From positions 1 to 33,567 of the forward strand of contig CAYFXE010000032.1 in assembly GCA_964347035.1 (NCBI GenBank): a stretch of 33,567 bases of DNA. Direction: 5' to 3'. Position numbers and translations under genes: made by a program. The notes below the pieces were generated by a model. It did no database searches. It was not told where the DNA came from and saw only the letters and a list, made by a program, of their open reading frames with translations. Positions 1-9,035 of the stretch are shown here, one piece after another (the stretch's first letter is position 1; each line of letters opens with the position of its first letter). This stretch comes from CAYFXE01 sp964347035 (GTDB lineage Bacteria > Acidobacteriota > Aminicenantia > Aminicenantales > Aminicenantaceae).

Positions 1-2149
1 TGGGGATACGCTGAGCAACGACTCCCCAATTGAAACGGTTACGGCTGTTCACATAGCCGACAAGACCCGCAGAATCAATCAATCGACTGCTCACCTGAAA
101 CATGGTGGTGAGACTGTGATAACCCAGCATGTCGCTGAAGGTCATGGCAATGCCGCCTCCAGCATAGGTTCCGAACCTGTCGACACCCGCAAGTAAAGAG
201 GGTTGGCTGACATAATCAAGAGCCAGCTTGGGCTTGTAATCACTTATCTCGTATTCTACCTCTTTGGGAAGACCAAAGATGGGATTTTTCAACAACCCCA
301 GAAGCTCTCCTCCAGGTTTTTCTCTCGGAGGAAGAACAGAAGGATCTGACTCACCAAAATCAATGATAGACTCTTGACCTGCTATCTCTTCGGCAGAATC
401 GAATGAGTAAATGCTGTAATTATCCTCTTCGTAGACACAGTAAGCGAGACGTCCGGTTTTTTGGGCAACAGACAGCGCTGGGCTGAGTGAAGTGATCCCA
501 CTGGCACCCGTGTACAGGTTTGTGACTTGTCTAATTTGCTGGCTTTCGAGGTCAATCCGGTAGACGTTGGAAATGCCATTTTTATCAGATAAGAAGAACA
601 AACTTCCTGAATCGGCGGACCATTGGGGATTGATGTTTTTCGCCTTTTCAAAACCAGGAACCTTTGTAATCTCACCGGTCTCTGGATCCATCAGCGCTAG
701 ATCGTAGTTCCCGATGCTCAGGATAGATAAATCTGTGGAGAAACGATCCGTGGAAAAAGCGATGAACCGTCCGTCCGGAGACCAGGCGGGATAGAGATCT
801 GCATAGGGATCTTCGGTCATCCTCTTCAGAATCTCTGTGTTTAGGTCATAGATAAATATATCTGTTAAACCACCGATGAGCGCTGAAAAGGCGATGAACC
901 GTCCATCCGGAGACCAAGTCGGGTTCAAGATTTCCCCCATATCAGGAAAAACGATTTCATTTTCATTCTTACCTTTTTCGACATTGAGGATAGAAATGAT
1001 AGGCTTGCCTTTCTGTATCCCAGAGAAGATAAAATATTTTCCCGAGCTATCCCAGGTGCCAGCTGATTTGATGAACTGGAGACTGTCAAAATGAGGATCA
1101 ACAGCCGTGGTGATAAGCTTCCGCTTGATTTTTCCTGTTTTGGCGTCGGCCTGGTACATATCTATGGAGAACAGATCTCTCGAGGAGAGAAAAACGAGCT
1201 CATTCCCGTCAGGGCTGAGGGCTGGTGAGATGTTCAACCTGATATCTTTAGTTCCTTTGAACAGCAATCGACTCTCGTCCTCTGTGACCTTGGTCATCTT
1301 CGTCAATGGATCGTATGCCTTTTTTAGAGAGGCATGCCATTCTTTGGACAAATCTTCGTCAGACAGCCCTGTCACTTTTTTAAGCACGCTCTCATAGTTA
1401 CCTGTCCGCCGTACTCCCTTCATAATGCGTTCAACGGCCTGATCACCCCACCTCCCGATTATCTAGGACCAGAGCGCCTGGACATACCGATACGGAAAAT
1501 ACTCATAAGGATCCATCAATTTTTTAATCGTGGGCAGCTTATCTCTCCGGGTGGAATCCCGCATCCACATGGCTGTTTGGACATCCACAGATCCGATGGA
1601 CAGATACTCTGCCAACCCCTCGATAAACCAGAGAGGAAGTCGAAGAGCTGTCGGCACCGCTCGGCCGTAGCCCGAGCCACCTTGTGATGTGATGTCAAAC
1701 TGGAAAGCATGGACAAGTTCGTGCCCGATCACATGGTCGGTCTCCTCCAGCGAAGCTCCGAAAGGAAGTACGATCCGTCGCTTGAACATCTCGGTCACTC
1801 CCCCTGTGCCCTCTCCGATAACACCTGGTATGGCAGTTGTCTGCTGGAAATGGGGGCCGCTGGAATACAGGATAAGAGGCTGGCGTCCTCTGAGCTCATG
1901 GTTCAGCATGCGGGACAACCGAGCATACCAACGTTCAGCCATTCTGGCAGCGTACTTAACCGCCTCTTCCTCTTCTGGATAGAAGTAAATATCAAAATGC
2001 TCAGTCTTGAGTATTTTGAAATCGAAGCTCTCGTATTGAACCTTATTCCGCCCAAAATACTGGGCATCTAAGGTACTGACAATTAACCCTAAGCTAAACA
2101 GCAACAGGATTAATATGTAAATGGACTTCAGTCGAATTGATAAATTCAT
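1..2149 (-). CDS. Peptidase MA-like / beta-propeller envelope protein, interrupted by in-frame TAG, 3' end off window
   Basis: The N-terminus is an export signal (hydrophobic run at residues 10-27, then STLDAQ). A gluzincin-type metalloprotease domain follows, with HELVH at 143-147 and a third-ligand candidate Glu177 in WFIEGLAEY. The frame then meets TAG at 1465-1463 (codon 229) but stays open for another 487 codons to the window edge. That part contains TolB/PD40 beta-propeller blades (WSPDGRFIAFS twice, WSADSG, ALSPDGNELVFLSS), then a segment near the edge resembling a BamA/surface-antigen beta-barrel (GGGIAMTFSDMLGYHS). Two blades share a 26-nt stretch with one mismatch (759-784 and 891-916), 132 bp apart, which is one blade. 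The start at 2149 has a strong SD (AAGGAGGAAGG). The TAG sits where relatives usually have ALWxYIGGRWGD, so it probably replaces a Tyr codon. This is a nonsense mutation or a sequencing error, and the two halves belong to one gene. The protease activity is inferred from motifs only. Confidence 0.8.
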
Positions 2150-2465
2150 GACCTTCCTCCTTTTAAATTTATGGTCATTCTTAGTTTTCCTATCGACTCT
2201 CTATTATAATAACACAAAATGCGGCTCGAAGTTGCAAAAAAATTCATTTTTTTTCTTTCTTTACGGTTTCTCTTCAATTTTTTTCAATACTTAATCTATA
2301 AAGAGCAAATATCGTGCCAATCTTACTCACCTCATAAGCGCTCTCGGTCTGACCTAGAAAGTGGACAAATGTCTTTTATAAAGCAGCCTCAACACCTATC
2401 AAATCATTAGACACGATACCCCACAAAATCCTTCCTTTATTTATATCGTATTTTATCATCTAACA
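2150..2465. other. Intergenic region between two minus-strand genes; holds a promoter
   Basis: This 316-bp AT-rich stretch contains no convincing gene. On the minus strand it carries a perfect -10 hexamer TATAAT (2208-2203) about 54 nt upstream of the metalloprotease start. The best -35 at 16-bp spacing (TTCGAG, 2230-2225) is poor. A 9-bp ggtctgacc at 2347-2355 matches the core of the repeat at 11205-11373, but it is too short to be called a copy. No terminator hairpin is obvious after the acyltransferase gene that ends at 2466. Confidence 0.5.
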
Positions 2466-3581
2466 CTAGATTTTGATGTATATTTTTTTCATATGCAAAG
2501 GAATCATGATTCCCAGCCAAAACAATATTAGGCACAGAGGGTAGGCTATCGAACCGTTGAGTTGACCAGCCCATGGTACAAGAAGACGAGCGTAAATGTA
2601 CGATTTCAAGGTAACCATGCGACCGTCGACAGAGACTTTTATCAGCGGAATCAGTTTTGCCATCAGGGAAGAGCCGACGTAGACAAAAATGGCGTTCGTC
2701 CCGAAGACAAGAAAGGGATACACCCCTCTCTTCCACCCGGCCACTTCCATGATTAGGTAAAAAATCCCAAGTAATAGGAGACCTGCTCCGGCTGTAAACA
2801 GAACAAACGTGCTTGTCCAGAGCTGTTTATTAATCGGGAAAAAAGGATGGAGAAGAAGGCCTGTCAGAGTCAAGAACAGACCTGCTGCAAAGAGCCCGGC
2901 CATCTTTTGGATACTTTTTTTGGCAGACTGAAGCCAGTCCCCCGTTAGAGTCCCCAGGAGTGATGTTGAAATCGCCGGTAAAGTGCTGAGAATCCCCTCC
3001 GGGTCAAAACCAGGCTTGTACAGATGCCCGGAGAGAAGCTGGCTGTCGATGTAGGCACAGAGATTTCCCTGGTAATCGAGAACTCCAGCACCAAAGCCGG
3101 GCACTGGAACCAATTTCATGATCATCCAGTAAAAAATCAGGAGAAAAAAAGCAATGAAGGCTCTTCCCTTCTTTCCTACATTCAGGAAGAGCAGAGAAGA
3201 AAACAAATAACAGAGAGCAATGCGCTGGAGAACTCCCGGAATCCTTAGTGTCGCGAAGTCGAACCTGGGAACGAGCGCCAGAATGATGCCCAAAGCAAAA
3301 ATGATAAGTGACCTCTTAAAAATTTTTACGTATAGATCCTTTTGATTGACAACCTGTTGCATTCTCCTCGTCAAAGAAAAAGAAAGGGACACACCAACGA
3401 TGAACAAGAAAAACGGAAAGACAAGGTCTGTGGGTGTCCAACCATGCCAGGGAGCATGCCTCAAAGGAGCATGGACATACTCCCAACTCCCTGGATTATT
3501 GACCAAAATCATGCCGGCGATCGTGATCCCCCGAAAGGCATCCAAGGAATGGAGTCGCTCGGCGTTCAAATCTGTCCTCAA
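2466..3581 (-). CDS. HGSNAT/NagX-like (DUF5009) integral membrane acyltransferase-family protein
   Basis: A 371-aa multi-pass membrane protein with the family's N-terminal signature: LHSLDAFRGITI, then HAPWHGWTPTDLVFPFFLFI, and about ten hydrophobic segments. Members related to heparan-alpha-glucosaminide N-acetyltransferase move acetyl groups from acetyl-CoA across the membrane to amino sugars; bacterial members are often linked to glycan or cell-wall sugar use. The length fits the family. The start ATG (3581) overlaps the stop of the upstream sigma-factor gene as ATGA, so the two are probably co-transcribed and translationally coupled. That would place this gene in the regulon of its own sigma factor. 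Substrate unknown. Confidence 0.82.
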   Translation of the reverse strand: MRTDLNAERLHSLDAFRGITIAGMILVNNPGSWEYVHAPLRHAPWHGWTPTDLVFPFFLFIVGVSLSFSLTRRMQQVVNQKDLYVKIFKRSLIIFALGIILALVPRFDFATLRIPGVLQRIALCYLFSSLLFLNVGKKGRAFIAFFLLIFYWMIMKLVPVPGFGAGVLDYQGNLCAYIDSQLLSGHLYKPGFDPEGILSTLPAISTSLLGTLTGDWLQSAKKSIQKMAGLFAAGLFLTLTGLLLHPFFPINKQLWTSTFVLFTAGAGLLLLGIFYLIMEVAGWKRGVYPFLVFGTNAIFVYVGSSLMAKLIPLIKVSVDGRMVTLKSYIYARLLVPWAGQLNGSIAYPLCLILFWLGIMIPLHMKKIYIKI

Positions 3582-4078
3582 TCAGCAATCATTTTCCGCA
3601 AAAGCTTTTGGGCATGATGGATGAGGTAATTGACTTTTGAGATGGAAATCCCGAATATGCGCGCGATTTCTTTCTGGGTGAGATCTCCATAATAATAGGA
3701 ATACAGGATATCGCAGTAGATAGGCTTCAGCTTCTTTATTAATTCTGTGATCAGCTTAGTATTCTCTTTTTTTTCCAAGTGTTGATGGGGATCTAAAGAT
3801 GGTGCTGGTTCAGGAGCGTACTTTATTCTTTTCTTCTTCAGCCTGATGTAATCTATGATTCTCCGGCTGGTGATGGTGTAGATAAATGTCCCTATGGAAC
3901 TTTCACCCCTAAATTTCCCCATTTTTATCTTTTCAATTACGTTGATAAAAATTTCAGCCACCACATCTTCCCAATCCGGGTTCGAATACCCCAAAGACCT
4001 TCGGACACGGTAGCTGATTAAGGGTTTGTACCTAAGAATGATTTCCTCGAGATTGAAATCAGCGGTTTTCTTTTTCAT
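3578..4078 (-). CDS. ECF-type RNA polymerase sigma factor
   Basis: A 166-aa protein with the two ECF domains. Region 2 is at about 10-84 (DWEDVVAEIFINVIEKI, then TFIYTITSRRIIDYIR, the -10 recognition helix). Region 4 is at about 112-162 (LTQKEIARIFGISISKVNYLI, a helix-turn-helix contacting -35). A Lys-rich linker with PEPAPSLDP separates them. No anti-sigma factor is adjacent. Instead the divergent neighbour is a Ser/Thr kinase, and ECF factors controlled by Ser/Thr kinases are known (EcfP/PknT in Vibrio), so a kinase-sigma pair is plausible but inferred. The start has no good SD and lies 14 nt after a -10-like TATAAG. The gene overlaps the membrane acyltransferase by 4 nt. Confidence 0.92.
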   Translation of the reverse strand: MKKKTADFNLEEIILRYKPLISYRVRRSLGYSNPDWEDVVAEIFINVIEKIKMGKFRGESSIGTFIYTITSRRIIDYIRLKKKRIKYAPEPAPSLDPHQHLEKKENTKLITELIKKLKPIYCDILYSYYYGDLTQKEIARIFGISISKVNYLIHHAQKLLRKMIAD

Positions 4079-4092
4079 CAGAAAAACAAGAC

Positions 4093-4121
4093 CTTATATC
4101 TTCTCTACTCATCATATTCAA
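4093..4121 (-). promoter_or_regulatory. Putative promoter of the ECF sigma gene
   Basis: Minus strand: TTGAAT at 4121-4116, a 17-bp spacer, TATAAG at 4098-4093. The start codon (4078) is 14 nt further on, giving a predicted leader of roughly 8 nt and no room for an SD. Called by eye. Confidence 0.45.
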
Positions 4122-4250
4122 AATGGACAACCAAGGCAAATTCTTATTGAGAAATCAATGAATGGCGAGAATAGGAATGCAGACATGATGTCCTCCTCCA
4201 TTCTCGTTGAATTTAATGGGACTGTGTGTTTTTTCCAAGTCGATGGGGAT

Positions 4251-4279
4251 TTGACTTATTCTCGATATATTTTTATATT
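4251..4279 (+). promoter_or_regulatory. Putative sigma70-type promoter of the kinase gene, leaderless layout
   Basis: TTGACT (4251-4256), 17-bp spacer, TATATT (4274-4279). The kinase ATG at 4288 follows 8 nt after the -10, so transcription would begin at or 1-2 nt before the start codon. No SD exists upstream of the ATG, which fits a leaderless mRNA. Confidence 0.5.
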
Positions 4280-4287
4280 TATTGACG

Positions 4288-7200
4288 ATGGGGAATCAAA
4301 ACAAAACAGTCCAGTGCCCTCAATGTTACACTTATGTTACTGAGGAAAGCCGCTTCTGCCACAAGTGTGGACTTTCTCTAGATAAACAACAGAAAACCCT
4401 CACCTACACTCCACCGCTTGAAGAATTCATCAAAGATACGCTTCACTTTGATCCTGGAGAGAGTTTCGGAAACCGCTACCGAATCATCGAAGAAATCGGT
4501 CGAGGTGGTATGGGAAGAGTTTATAAAGCCGAGGATAAAGAATTGAACATAAACGTCGCTCTGAAGATGATTCGTCCGGAATATTCCTCGAATCCACGGT
4601 TCATCCAGAAATTCAAGGAAGAGACACTGCTCGCCCGGTCCATCTCCCATGAAAATGTGATCAGGATCCATGATATCGGCGATGTTGACGATATCAAGTT
4701 CATCTCTATGGACTATATTAGAGGACAAAGTTTAAAAGAACTGATTCACACTTCTGGAACCCTGGCAGTCGAAACCACAACCAAAATAACCGAACAGCTC
4801 TGCCGAGGACTCGAGGCAGCTCATAAAAAAGGTGTTGTGCACCAAGATTTAAAGCCCCGGAATATCATGATCGATAGCGATGGCAAGGCTTACATCATGG
4901 ATTTTGGTGTGGCTAAGTCTTTGGCCGCTGATGAGACAAGACCTTCGAAAGGGATCATCGGCACACCTCCATATTTATCACCAGAGCAAGCCAAAAAAGA
5001 AAAGATCGATCAAAGGTCTGACATCTATTCTCTCGGCATCATCATCTACGAAATGCTGACCGGGAAAAGACCCTTCGAGTCTGATACGTTTGCCGGATAT
5101 ATCGAAAAACATATCCACGAAAGACCACCTTCTCCCTCGGATACCAATCCCCTCATCCCTCCTTTCCTAGAGAGAATCATCCTCAAATGCCTGGAAAAAG
5201 ACAAAACTAAGAGATATCAGAATGTAGAAATGATCCTCAAAGACATGGAGGCATATGAAGAAACTTCCATGGTTATCTCTACTCAACCTAGGGTCCATAA
5301 GCTCTGGAAGTTGGCTTTTTTCATCCCTCTCGTCGCCATCATCATCCTCGGGATATTTCTTCTGATAAGGAAGACGAAAACTCGGCTTCCATCTCCCTAT
5401 GAAAGCGGAAGAATTCCTATCGCAGTGATGTACTTCGAAAACAACACAGGAGATGAGAATCTAGATCACTGGCGGAGCACTCTTGCCGATCTATTGACTT
5501 CAGACCTAGCCCAATCTCGCCATCTTCGCGTTCTGCCTCAAGACACACTTTTCCAGTTATTAAAAAAAATGAACCAGGAGGAATCCAAGCGGTATTCCAC
5601 GGATATCATCGATGAAATTGCGTCTCAAATAGGCACCAGATACTTCATACTTGCCAGCTACACAAAAGAAGCGGAAAATTTCCGGATAAACCTCAAGGTT
5701 CGGGAGGCTTATTCTCAGGAGTTCGTGGGGACTAAAATCTTCAGAGGGGAAAGATTGATCACCCTGGTTGATGAATTGACTCCAGAAATCAAGTCTATGC
5801 TGGATATCAGCCGCTATGATATCGCTTCCGATTTTGATAAGGATATAGGAAAGATCATCACCGACAATCCTGAAGCCTATAAGTATTATTGGCTGGGAGA
5901 ACAGTACTATAAAGAAGGAAAATACGAGAGAAGCAATGAAGCTCTCCAAGAGGCAATAAAAATCGATGAAAAATTTGCCATAGCCTACAAAAGAATCTCT
6001 GAAAATTATCACTATATGCATAAATTTGATCTTGCCAAAGAATACGCTCATAAAGCTCTATCCATGACGGACAGGGTTTCTGTCCGTAACCGGTATTTGA
6101 TCGAAGGATGGGTTAATACTATCTTGGAGGACTCCTATGAAAAGGCCATAGAAACATATAAAGAAATGCTCGAATATTATCCTGATGATATAGATGGCAA
6201 TATTTATCTTGGTTCCATCTATCGAAATATGGAAGAATGGGATTTGGCTGCTGAGCGCTTTAATAAAATCCTCAAGGTCAGTCCAGTTATTGCCTGTGAA
6301 AATCTCGTCTCTTTTAATATGGCGAAGGGGCTCTACGAAGAAGCTAAGAACATCTTGCAGGCAAACAAAGAAAATTATTTCAACATGATCCTCTTTCATT
6401 CTGACTTGAGCCTTCTTTATCTTTGTCAGAACAGATTCGACATTGCCCTTCTTGAAATAGAAAAAGCTCTGGCAATCGCTCCAGAAAATTTTCAAAGTTT
6501 AAGATTACTGGGAATGATTCATGAAACGAAAAATGATTTTGAATCGGCTGAAAAGATATACAGGACGCTTATCCAAAGGGATGACCTTCACCCGAAAATA
6601 GGTGGCCACTTATGGCTGGCATACCTGAATCTTACGCGAGGTCAATATGAACTTAGTGCACATGAAATTACTCAAGGAATAAGCCTTTGCGAAAAAAATG
6701 ATCTCAAGCTTAGCAAGCTGAGATTTTTGAAATTCTTAGCTTATCTCAACCTTCGAAGAAATCGTCTCGATCAAGCGATTGAAGCTCTAGAGGAGGCTGA
6801 GGAAACAGCGTTAGAAACTTACGTCACAGAAGACTTGATATTTATACTGACTTTATCAGGAATCATCCAGATCAAGATGAATAAAGTAAGCGAGGCCAAA
6901 GACACAGCTCAAGAATTGAGACAATTAATACAAAGAACAAGAGGACGAAAATACATGAGATATAACCATCATTTGATGGGCATGATCGCTCTGGAAGAAA
7001 ACAAGACATCACAGGCTATCGAAGAATTCGAGAAAGCCGTTTCTTTACTTCCTCAACAGCATTATATATACGATGAGCATGCGTTTTTTCTTTATCCTTC
7101 GGCTCTTGCCTATTATCAACATGGGGATTTAGAAAAAGCCTTAAACCAATTAGAAAAAATAGTATCCTTAAGCACAGGGCGTCTGATGTGGGGGGATATT

Positions 7201-7377
7201 TATGCTAAGAGTTTTTACTGGCTTGGAAAAATATACCAGGAAAAGAGATGGATCGGGAAGGCTATTGAAAACTATGAGATGTTTCTCAAGCTCTGGAACG
7301 ACGCAGATCCTGATCTGACAGAGATCGATGAGGCAAAAAGACAGCTGGAAACCTTTTTCAATGCTTCAATAAAATAA
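4288..7377 (+). CDS. Membrane Ser/Thr protein kinase with zinc ribbon, TolB-like and TPR domains
   Basis: A 1029-aa protein. Domains in order: a zinc ribbon (C10, C13, C24, C27); a Pkn-type kinase with Gly-loop GRGGMG at 71-76, Lys93, catalytic HQDLKPRN at 185-192 (Asp187) and DFG at 205-207; one membrane segment at about 338-362 (FFIPLVAIIILGIFLLI); a TolB/FlgO-like domain at about 370-500 (IPIAVMYFENNTGDENLD); and TPR repeats from about 530 to the end. The kinase is cytoplasmic and the TolB/TPR half would lie on the other side of the membrane. The usual HRD Arg is Gln, making it a non-RD kinase, so activation-loop phosphorylation may not be the on-switch. A TTG at 4282 is in frame, but ATG 4288 is preferred because the promoter would start transcription after the TTG. 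It is divergent from the ECF sigma gene, its likely partner. Signal and substrates unknown. Confidence 0.93.
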   Translation: MGNQNKTVQCPQCYTYVTEESRFCHKCGLSLDKQQKTLTYTPPLEEFIKDTLHFDPGESFGNRYRIIEEIGRGGMGRVYKAEDKELNINVALKMIRPEYSSNPRFIQKFKEETLLARSISHENVIRIHDIGDVDDIKFISMDYIRGQSLKELIHTSGTLAVETTTKITEQLCRGLEAAHKKGVVHQDLKPRNIMIDSDGKAYIMDFGVAKSLAADETRPSKGIIGTPPYLSPEQAKKEKIDQRSDIYSLGIIIYEMLTGKRPFESDTFAGYIEKHIHERPPSPSDTNPLIPPFLERIILKCLEKDKTKRYQNVEMILKDMEAYEETSMVISTQPRVHKLWKLAFFIPLVAIIILGIFLLIRKTKTRLPSPYESGRIPIAVMYFENNTGDENLDHWRSTLADLLTSDLAQSRHLRVLPQDTLFQLLKKMNQEESKRYSTDIIDEIASQIGTRYFILASYTKEAENFRINLKVREAYSQEFVGTKIFRGERLITLVDELTPEIKSMLDISRYDIASDFDKDIGKIITDNPEAYKYYWLGEQYYKEGKYERSNEALQEAIKIDEKFAIAYKRISENYHYMHKFDLAKEYAHKALSMTDRVSVRNRYLIEGWVNTILEDSYEKAIETYKEMLEYYPDDIDGNIYLGSIYRNMEEWDLAAERFNKILKVSPVIACENLVSFNMAKGLYEEAKNILQANKENYFNMILFHSDLSLLYLCQNRFDIALLEIEKALAIAPENFQSLRLLGMIHETKNDFESAEKIYRTLIQRDDLHPKIGGHLWLAYLNLTRGQYELSAHEITQGISLCEKNDLKLSKLRFLKFLAYLNLRRNRLDQAIEALEEAEETALETYVTEDLIFILTLSGIIQIKMNKVSEAKDTAQELRQLIQRTRGRKYMRYNHHLMGMIALEENKTSQAIEEFEKAVSLLPQQHYIYDEHAFFLYPSALAYYQHGDLEKALNQLEKIVSLSTGRLMWGDIYAKSFYWLGKIYQEKRWIGKAIENYEMFLKLWNDADPDLTEIDEAKRQLETFFNASIK

Positions 7378-7413
7378 AACTTATTACTGGCTTCAATCCT
7401 CTTTTATCTTTCT

Positions 7414-8481
7414 TTAACCTTCCAATTCTTCCCAAAAGTATTTTCTTTCTTGCCTGAAGATTTTATGGGTTTCACAAATCCAAGAAGGGATGACTCTGAT
7501 ATCTGATCCAGAAAACAAGTTGCCCATCGGACAAACCCTGCATTCTTTCACTTCTTCGCACGAAATACACGAGGCATCCTGAGTATAGAAATGACTCATG
7601 CGAAGATTTGAATAATTGGAGAGGATTTCAGGATAAATGTTCTCATGGCCTTGAATAAACGAGTTGAGATTTCCGAAACAATATTTGTTGTATTCTTCCT
7701 TCTTTTCCTTTCCCTTGAAGTAATCCAAGAAAAGATGACAACCCCAGAGCTGACCATCTGGGGTTATGGCCAGACGATCCTTCCCAGCATAACAGGAGAA
7801 AATTCCTCTACTGAAATCTTTCCGAAAATGAACAAGTGGGACTTTCCTGTTTTTTTGATGTAAAGAGAGCATGAATTTTCTTAATGATGTCAACTCATCT
7901 CTGAATCGAACGAGTGAAGAAGGATCCCATGATGAAACTTGGCAGAGCGAAATTCTGATATTAGGAATACCCAATTCAACAATAAATTGAATCGATTTGG
8001 ATAGATACCCGATAGTTTCTGGGGTAAAAACACTGTTGGTCTCTAAATCAATATTTGAATTTTCTAATAATCTATCAATAACCGAGACAATCTGTTTAAA
8101 GCTATTCTTTTTTCGAGCCATATCTTGGGCAATTCCATCAAAGCTCAGCAGAAGAGAAAACTTATAAAGATCTAAAAACTGCAATACCTCTCTATTTATG
8201 AGGCTGCCGTTTGTTGACATAGTATATTTGATCCATCTGTTTTTGTTTCTATTTATCTCCTGGATGTATCTTACGGCATGTTGAATTTTATCAAAGGCTA
8301 GAAGCGGCTCCCCCCCATAGAAGTTGATGTAACTTCCTTCTTTTAGAAAGGGCATGAAAAAATCAAGGGATTTTTCTACAGTGAACTTATCGATATATTT
8401 TTTCCTTTTTTTCTGGTAGCAATAAGAACAATTGTAATTACAGTCTTCTGTGACAAAGACTGTGAAGCTAGAAAGCTCCAT
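7414..8481 (-). CDS. Radical SAM/SPASM peptide-maturase-like enzyme
   Basis: A 355-aa enzyme. The radical SAM CxxxCxxC is CNYNCSYC (Cys14, 18, 21), followed by the GGEP motif (NFYGGEPLL), then a full C-terminal SPASM pattern: CX12GX4C (from CYAGKDR to LWGC), CISCEEVKECRVC, and a last Cys in WICETHK. SPASM enzymes carry two auxiliary 4Fe-4S clusters and usually modify peptides or proteins (sactipeptide and PQQ-type maturases, sulfatase maturases). The gene lies 42 nt downstream of a small protein with a Cys/Gly-rich tail and shares its strand, so that protein is the obvious substrate candidate. The start at 8481 is fixed by an in-frame TAA 21 nt upstream; GAGGA abuts the ATG, giving poor SD spacing, so coupling to the upstream gene may matter. 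It converges with the kinase gene, 36 bp away, with no clear terminator between. The reaction is unknown. Confidence 0.9.
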   Translation of the reverse strand: MELSSFTVFVTEDCNYNCSYCYQKKRKKYIDKFTVEKSLDFFMPFLKEGSYINFYGGEPLLAFDKIQHAVRYIQEINRNKNRWIKYTMSTNGSLINREVLQFLDLYKFSLLLSFDGIAQDMARKKNSFKQIVSVIDRLLENSNIDLETNSVFTPETIGYLSKSIQFIVELGIPNIRISLCQVSSWDPSSLVRFRDELTSLRKFMLSLHQKNRKVPLVHFRKDFSRGIFSCYAGKDRLAITPDGQLWGCHLFLDYFKGKEKKEEYNKYCFGNLNSFIQGHENIYPEILSNYSNLRMSHFYTQDASCISCEEVKECRVCPMGNLFSGSDIRVIPSWICETHKIFRQERKYFWEELEG

Positions 8482-8523
8482 TCCTCGAGTTTTCGAAAAT
8501 TAACTGAATCTTAGAATGAGCGA

Positions 8524-8874
8524 TTAACGTCCGTATCCTGATCCCTGAGGCTTCCCTCCTGGACAATGCGGGTCTTCAATTTCATTTTGAATTTTAGTTT
8601 CAAAAGGTTCAAGGAATATTTTATAGAGCTCCTGACAGGCCTCTTCTGCTTCTTGCTTGGTGATCTTACTATTATCCGGATAATCACCTCGCCACTTACC
8701 TAACCACTTACCCAATTCTGTTCTCAAGTCTGACTCTTTAGTTCCTTTTTCTCCCTTATGAGGTGCTTTTGATACATCAACATATGATTCGTCTTCGGAT
8801 AGAAATACAAATAAAAATACTTTTCGCAGCCAAAAATGAACGTTTTTTGTTAGATCTACATCTTTCCGTGCCAT
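8524..8874 (-). CDS. 116-aa protein with C-terminal CPGGKPQGSGYGR tail, candidate radical SAM substrate
   Basis: No family recognised. The start at 8874 is chosen for a near-perfect SD (AAAGGAGGG, spacing 5-6). A longer in-frame ORF begins at 8928, but its ATG lies inside the predicted promoter. The N-terminus is basic then aromatic (VHFWLRKVFLFVFLSE), the middle is charged and helical (EAEEACQELYKIFLEPF), and the last 15 residues PHCPGGKPQGSGYGR are compositionally distinct: flexible, Gly-rich, with one Cys and one Tyr. A folded or leader-like body plus a short Gly/Cys tail next to a SPASM radical SAM gene is the layout of RiPP precursors, although 116 aa is long for one. It could instead be a small folded protein modified at its tail. 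Substrate status is inferred from adjacency and tail composition only. Confidence 0.75.
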   Translation of the reverse strand: MARKDVDLTKNVHFWLRKVFLFVFLSEDESYVDVSKAPHKGEKGTKESDLRTELGKWLGKWRGDYPDNSKITKQEAEEACQELYKIFLEPFETKIQNEIEDPHCPGGKPQGSGYGR

Positions 8875-8901
8875 CACTACCCTCCTTTCTTTTAATATTG
8901 T

Positions 8902-8936
8902 AGTATAGTAATAAATCACGAAAGTCATAATGTCAA
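8902..8936 (-). promoter_or_regulatory. Putative promoter of the small protein/radical SAM pair
   Basis: A consensus TTGACA lies at 8936-8931. At 17-bp spacing the -10 is TATTAC (8913-8908). A better-looking TATACT sits at 8907-8902, but with a 23-bp gap to TTGACA. Either leads to a short leader carrying the AAAGGAGGG SD. Confidence 0.5.
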
Positions 8937-9035
8937 ATAAAATTTCTGATTAACACTTCACCTTTTCAACGGATATTTCCTTACAGAGAAATTAAATATT
9001 TGTGAACACGTCAATACCGAAGTAATAAATTGAGT

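Noticed and set aside
876..1397. Plus-strand ORFs opposite the beta-propeller gene
   Set aside because: They are shadows of the minus-strand frame, which shows clear WSPDG repeats throughout.
1463..1465. Pyrrolysine or other TAG recoding
   Set aside because: No recoding genes are seen in the window, TAG ends several other genes, and a one-base change from Tyr explains it more simply.
1463..2149. A separate 228-aa peptidase gene ending at 1463
   Set aside because: The same frame continues with matching family sequence directly after the TAG, so it is the first part of one longer gene.
5560..6495. Long minus-strand ORFs opposite the kinase TPR region
   Set aside because: No recognisable family and no SD; the plus-strand TPR frame accounts for the sequence.
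8875..8928. Longer start (8928) for the small protein beside the SPASM enzyme
   Set aside because: The ATG lies within the promoter spacer, and AAAGGAGGG points to 8874.
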